From NCBI GenBank assembly GCA_964388305.1, contig CAYMAA010000079.1:1-7867 (forward strand): a stretch of DNA of 7,867 nucleotides, written 5' to 3'. This document shows, one piece after another, positions 5,325 to 7,867 of this stretch (the stretch's first letter is position 1; every line of letters begins with the position of its first letter). The DNA is from JAJQCI01 sp964388305. GTDB lineage: Bacteria > Bacillota > Clostridia > Lachnospirales > CAG-274. A program made the position numbers and the translations under genes. The notes beneath the pieces are model-generated. The model worked only from the letters and a program-made list of their open reading frames with translations, did no database searches and was not told where the DNA came from.

Positions 5325-6012
5325 TTACCTCGTAATATGGCTTTTTAAGTATTTTTTCGTAAGCTTTGTAATTCGGCATATATTTGTAAATATAGCTGTA
5401 AAAGGCATTGTTATGACCATGGTGGAGAAAGTGCGCAAGCTCATGAAGAATTACATACTTCAAACAGCCTATGGGATATTTTATAAGCTCAGAATTTAAT
5501 GAAACCGCACCTGTTTTTATACTGTAGCTGCCCCAGCGGCTTCGCATTTTTTTTACGGATATTTTTGAGGGAAAAGGTATGCCGTCCCGTTTAACTGTTT
5601 TATAAATCCGGTTTACAAGAGGAGCATAAACCTCATTTATTTTTTTCTCATAAAAACGGTTAATAATTTGTTTTTCCGCAGTATCGTTTTCCGCATATAG
5701 TATAAGCATATTGTTTTGTAATTCCGCAAAATTTTCAGCCGATTTTATATGCTGAATTTGATAGGATTTTCCCAAAAGCCAAAAACTGTTTTCGGGTTTG
5801 CTCTTTTCTCTTTTTGCAAATTTTTCCACAGAGTTAAAAATTTGTTTCCGGTTTTTAATAAGTACAGACTGTATATATTTTTCTTCAACATAGGCAGGAG
5901 CGGATATATACACAATACCGTCCGTTTTTATTCTGAAATTTATATTTTTAACTTTTTTTATTGTAATATTATAGGATATTGTGCCCAAATCTGTTTTAAT
6001 TGTTTTTATCAT
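5311..6012 (-). CDS. YgjP-like (DUF45) zinc metallopeptidase
   Basis: A 233-residue protein of the YgjP-like/DUF45 family, predicted zinc-dependent peptidases of the gluzincin type whose substrates are mostly unknown. The N-terminal half has a beta-rich pattern (ISYNITIKKVKNINFRIKTDGIVYISAP). The conserved core includes SVKKMRSRWGSYS (152-164), LNSELIKYP (172-180) and the zinc-binding HELAH (190-194), with a probable third ligand in HGHNNAF (H200). No signal peptide or membrane segment, so cytosolic. The ATG at 6012 has only a weak GGA ribosome binding site. It is the first gene of an operon with mnmA, whose start lies inside its last codons. This could be simple packing; no functional link to tRNA thiolation is established. 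Family call is firm, role unknown. Confidence 0.9.
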   Translation of the reverse strand: MIKTIKTDLGTISYNITIKKVKNINFRIKTDGIVYISAPAYVEEKYIQSVLIKNRKQIFNSVEKFAKREKSKPENSFWLLGKSYQIQHIKSAENFAELQNNMLILYAENDTAEKQIINRFYEKKINEVYAPLVNRIYKTVKRDGIPFPSKISVKKMRSRWGSYSIKTGAVSLNSELIKYPIGCLKYVILHELAHFLHHGHNNAFYSYIYKYMPNYKAYEKILKKPYYEVNENE

Positions 6013-6051
6013 AATAATTTCCGATACACTGTTTTAACGGGTTACTGAAAT

Positions 6052-6081
6052 ATTATAGCACAAGGGCAATAAGCATTTCAA
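6052..6081 (-). promoter_or_regulatory. Promoter of the metallopeptidase-mnmA operon
   Basis: On the minus strand TTGAAA (6081-6076) is followed after 18 bases by a perfect TATAAT (6057-6052). Transcription would start near 6045, about 33 bases before the ATG. The -35 box lies inside the left arm of the hairpin at 6068-6099. Confidence 0.65.
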
Positions 6082-6104
6082 GAGCTAGAAACGCTTGTTT
6101 TTTT
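6068..6104 (+). terminator. Terminator-like hairpin in the divergent intergenic region
   Basis: AATAAGCATTTC (6068-6079) pairs with GAAACGCTTGTT (6088-6099), with one A-C mismatch, one G-U and an 8-base loop. It runs into TTTTTTT (6098-6104). By shape this is a plus-strand rho-independent terminator, although no plus-strand gene ends just before it. It might stop antisense transcripts crossing mnmA and the metallopeptidase gene, or act as an operator for the divergent promoters. Confidence 0.5.
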
Positions 6105-6113
6105 CAGCAGCGG

Positions 6114-6141
6114 TTTACATTTAAAAATTTTGTGGTAAAAT
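6114..6141 (+). promoter_or_regulatory. Promoter of the HAD phosphatase gene
   Basis: TTTACA (6114-6119) and TAAAAT (6136-6141), with a 16-base spacer. The -10 is preceded by TGTGG, which resembles an extended -10. The expected transcript start is near 6148, about 22 bases before the ATG. Confidence 0.6.
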
Positions 6142-6169
6142 AATACAAAAGAACTGAGGGAGTGAGTAT

Positions 6170-6829
6170 ATGAAAGCTATTATTTTTGATTTGGACGGAA
6201 CTTTGCTGGATACAATAGGAGATTTGGCTGAAGCCGTTAATTATGCGTTGGAAAAGACGGGGTACAAAAGAATTTCCGTAAACACAATTAAAACATACGT
6301 TGGAAACGGAGCAGGTTTGCTAATTGCAAGAAGTATTCCCCAAGGATTTGAAAATGAAAAGTATGAGTTATGCAAAAAAGCGTTTTCGGAGTATTATATG
6401 AGCCGCATTGACGTGTTCACAAAGCCTTATGAGGGAATAATGGAATTGCTTGGCAGACTTAATGACGCAGGAATAAAAACGGCGGTGCTTTCCAACAAGC
6501 CTGACGGTGCGGTTAAAAAACTGGCGCATAAGTATTTCAAAGGAATGGAAAATGCGGCATTTGGAGAACGTGAGGGCATAAAACGCAAGCCTGACCCCTC
6601 GGGAGTATATGACATAATGGAAAGGCTTGGAGCTGCGGCAGATGAAACCGTATATGTGGGGGACTCCGAGGTGGACATAGAAACAGCGGCAAATGCGGGA
6701 ATTAGATGCATTTGCTGCGCATGGGGTTTTAAGGGACAAAAATTTTTGGAGGAAAAGGGAGCAAAATACATTGCCAAAAAGCCTGAGGACATTTTAGCAA
6801 TTATTCGGCAGGAAGAATTTTGGTTATAA
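6170..6829 (+). CDS. gph: HAD-superfamily phosphatase, phosphoglycolate-phosphatase-like
   Basis: A 219-residue HAD subfamily I hydrolase resembling phosphoglycolate phosphatase (Gph), which removes phosphate from 2-phosphoglycolate formed during DNA repair. Motif I is FDLDGT (6-11; D7 nucleophile, D9 acid/base), motif II is S108 in AVLSNKP, motif III is K140 in RKPDP, and motif IV is GDSEVD (164-169). The helical cap between motifs I and II contains YVGNGAGLLI, typical of Gph proteins. AGGGAG (6157-6162) is 7 bases before the ATG. The substrate is only inferred: related HAD-IA enzymes include pyrophosphatase PpaX and other sugar-phosphate phosphatases. The last 29 bases overlap the 3' end of ispE on the opposite strand. 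Confidence 0.85.
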   Translation: MKAIIFDLDGTLLDTIGDLAEAVNYALEKTGYKRISVNTIKTYVGNGAGLLIARSIPQGFENEKYELCKKAFSEYYMSRIDVFTKPYEGIMELLGRLNDAGIKTAVLSNKPDGAVKKLAHKYFKGMENAAFGEREGIKRKPDPSGVYDIMERLGAAADETVYVGDSEVDIETAANAGIRCICCAWGFKGQKFLEEKGAKYIAKKPEDILAIIRQEEFWL

Positions 6830-7670
6830 AAATATTTTCCAGTGTATACTTGCTTTTAATTATGTTATATGCCTTTTGAGCCGCCTTCCTTGATGTATAT
6901 ATTCCAAAAACCGAAGAGCCTGAACCGCTCATCAGAGAGCCTTCTGCGCCGAATTTAAGCATATCATTTTTAATTCTGCCTATAACGGGGTGCTTTTGAA
7001 TTGCAACAGGCTCCAGCACATTGCCCATGGAGGAGCAAATATTTTGCAGATTTTTACTTTGCAGACTTTGGAGCATTTTATCCATATTTGGATGAGTTAC
7101 GTCGGTAAGACTGTCGAATGTTTTAAATGCCAAAGGGGTTGGCATACCAACGGCAGGCTTCACAAGCAAAACAATACATGGAGGGAAGTTTGGTATAGGA
7201 GTCAGTATTTCGCCTATGCCTTCAACCTTGGCAGGATTTTTAAAAAGACAGAAAGGGACATCAGCGCCCAAATTCTTTCCTATATTATACAGCTCTTCCT
7301 TTGGCAGTGTAAGGTTAAAAAGCGAAAGGGACGCTTTTAGAGCGGCGGCACAGTCTGCGGAGCCTCCGCCCAAGCCTGCGGAGGAGGGTATATTTTTTGC
7401 AAGGCGAACCTTAACACCCGTTGATATGTTAAAACGGCTGCGAATGGCATTTATGGCTTTGGAAACAAGGTTTGCCGGGTTGGGGCGGTAAGGAGATGAG
7501 TTTACGGAAAGCAGTACATCCGATTCATCGGTTTTGGAAAGGGTCAGCGTATCGTGCAGCTCTATTGAGTACATAATCATTTCCAAAATGTGATAACCGT
7601 TTGGGTATGTGCCTTTAATATTAAGGAAAGTATTTATTTTTGCGTGTGCATTTACGGTGCAGGTGTTCAT
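6801..7670 (-). CDS. ispE: 4-diphosphocytidyl-2-C-methyl-D-erythritol kinase
   Basis: IspE (289 residues, normal length) is a cytosolic GHMP kinase that phosphorylates CDP-methylerythritol in the MEP pathway of isoprenoid precursor synthesis. N-terminal AHAKINTFLNIKG carries the conserved lysine (K11) and is followed by YPNGYHILEM. The ATP-binding GHMP motif is PSSAGLGGGSADCAAAL (95-111). GADVPF (136-141) carries the catalytic aspartate D138. SLMSGSGSSVFG (245-256) is the C-terminal glycine-rich motif. The ATG at 7670 has GGAGGT six bases upstream and a good promoter beyond. It is convergent with the HAD phosphatase gene and overlaps it by 29 bases. No other MEP pathway gene is in the window. 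Confidence 0.96.
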   Translation of the reverse strand: MNTCTVNAHAKINTFLNIKGTYPNGYHILEMIMYSIELHDTLTLSKTDESDVLLSVNSSPYRPNPANLVSKAINAIRSRFNISTGVKVRLAKNIPSSAGLGGGSADCAAALKASLSLFNLTLPKEELYNIGKNLGADVPFCLFKNPAKVEGIGEILTPIPNFPPCIVLLVKPAVGMPTPLAFKTFDSLTDVTHPNMDKMLQSLQSKNLQNICSSMGNVLEPVAIQKHPVIGRIKNDMLKFGAEGSLMSGSGSSVFGIYTSRKAAQKAYNIIKSKYTLENIFITKILPAE

Positions 7671-7702
7671 TTGTTTACCTCCGGGTTTTTCATTATTATA
7701 AT

Positions 7703-7731
7703 ATTATAATACAAAAAAAGATAGTTGTAAA
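7703..7731 (-). promoter_or_regulatory. SigA-type promoter of ispE
   Basis: On the minus strand TTTACA (7731-7726) and TATAAT (7708-7703) are separated by 17 bases. The transcript would start near 7696, about 26 bases before the ispE ATG, with GGAGGT at 7682-7677 as ribosome binding site. A second TATAAT-like stretch nearer the gene makes the exact start uncertain. Confidence 0.7.
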
Positions 7732-7792
7732 CAAATAAAAATACCATATTTAGGGTGTGTTTTACTAAATGCGGCTCTTGTAAATTTGCGGC

Positions 7793-7854
7793 AAAAAAAT
7801 TAATTTTTTTTAAAAAAAGGTGTTGACAATATAATTTTTTTATGATATTATAAT
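7793..7854 (+). promoter_or_regulatory. Strong promoter reading out of the right edge, with A/T tracts
   Basis: TTGACA (7823-7828) is followed after 17 bases by TATTAT (7846-7851), which overlaps TATAAT (7849-7854). Directly upstream are A7 (7793-7799), T8 (7804-7811) and A7 (7812-7818), like an UP element or curved DNA. The 18 bases 7793-7810 are a perfect palindrome. The gene it serves lies outside the window and is divergent from ispE. Confidence 0.7.
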
Positions 7855-7867
7855 TTAGCTGTCGCAA

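Noticed and set aside
6368..6792. Minus-strand open frames opposite the HAD phosphatase gene
   Set aside because: All four HAD motifs are on the plus strand; the opposite frames look like shadow translations.
7667..7867. Minus-strand frame running in from the right edge to ispE
   Set aside because: AT-rich intergenic DNA holding two promoters; the peptide is Asn/Tyr/Leu/Lys-rich with no recognisable pattern.
1..7867. CRISPR arrays, insertion sequences, tRNA or rRNA genes, toxin-antitoxin or phage genes
   Set aside because: No regularly spaced repeats, transposase motifs, tRNA cloverleaf or conserved rRNA segments were recognised on either strand.

Overview
The window (7,867 bases) looks like a chromosome segment from a low-GC, anaerobic member of the Clostridia (Firmicutes). 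Support for this comes from AT-rich codon use and strong AGGAGG-type ribosome binding sites. Promoters are SigA-like (TTGACA-17-TATAAT). An ECF sigma factor sits next to its membrane partner, and bioB is paired with bioY behind what looks like a BirA operator. The BioB sequence also resembles the variant reported from obligate anaerobes. I see no phage, transposase, CRISPR or tRNA/rRNA gene.

Layout, left to right. Bases 1-184 hold an inverted repeat and an ECF-type promoter. This leads into an ECF sigma factor gene that overlaps a single-pass membrane protein, probably its anti-sigma factor, and the pair ends at a strong terminator (1501-1539). Bases 1540-1736 are non-coding and contain a very GC-rich pair of tandem hairpins, out of keeping with the surroundings. 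Next is a bioB-bioY operon (1827-3324) whose consensus promoter is overlapped by a palindrome with the half-sites and spacing of a BirA box. A membrane-anchored polysaccharide deacetylase (3394-4260) follows on the same strand. It meets mnmA tail to tail, the two stop codons sharing one TTAA.

On the minus strand, a YgjP-like zinc metallopeptidase (5311-6012) overlaps and precedes mnmA (4257-5324), forming a two-gene operon. A 157-base divergent region carries promoters in both directions and a terminator-like hairpin. A phosphoglycolate-phosphatase-like HAD hydrolase (6170-6829, plus) then converges on ispE (6801-7670, minus) with 29 bases of overlap. The right end holds the ispE promoter and, facing out of the window, a strong promoter with A/T tracts upstream.

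Functionally this is mostly housekeeping: biotin synthesis and uptake, tRNA wobble 2-thiolation, isoprenoid precursor synthesis, phosphoglycolate-type phosphate removal and cell-wall glycan editing, plus one signalling module. Points most worth a second look: the sigma gene has no ATG, GTG or TTG where its ribosome binding site and homology place the start; BioB lacks one classical [2Fe-2S] cysteine and has a new active-site cysteine; and the GC-rich double hairpin lies just upstream of the biotin operator.
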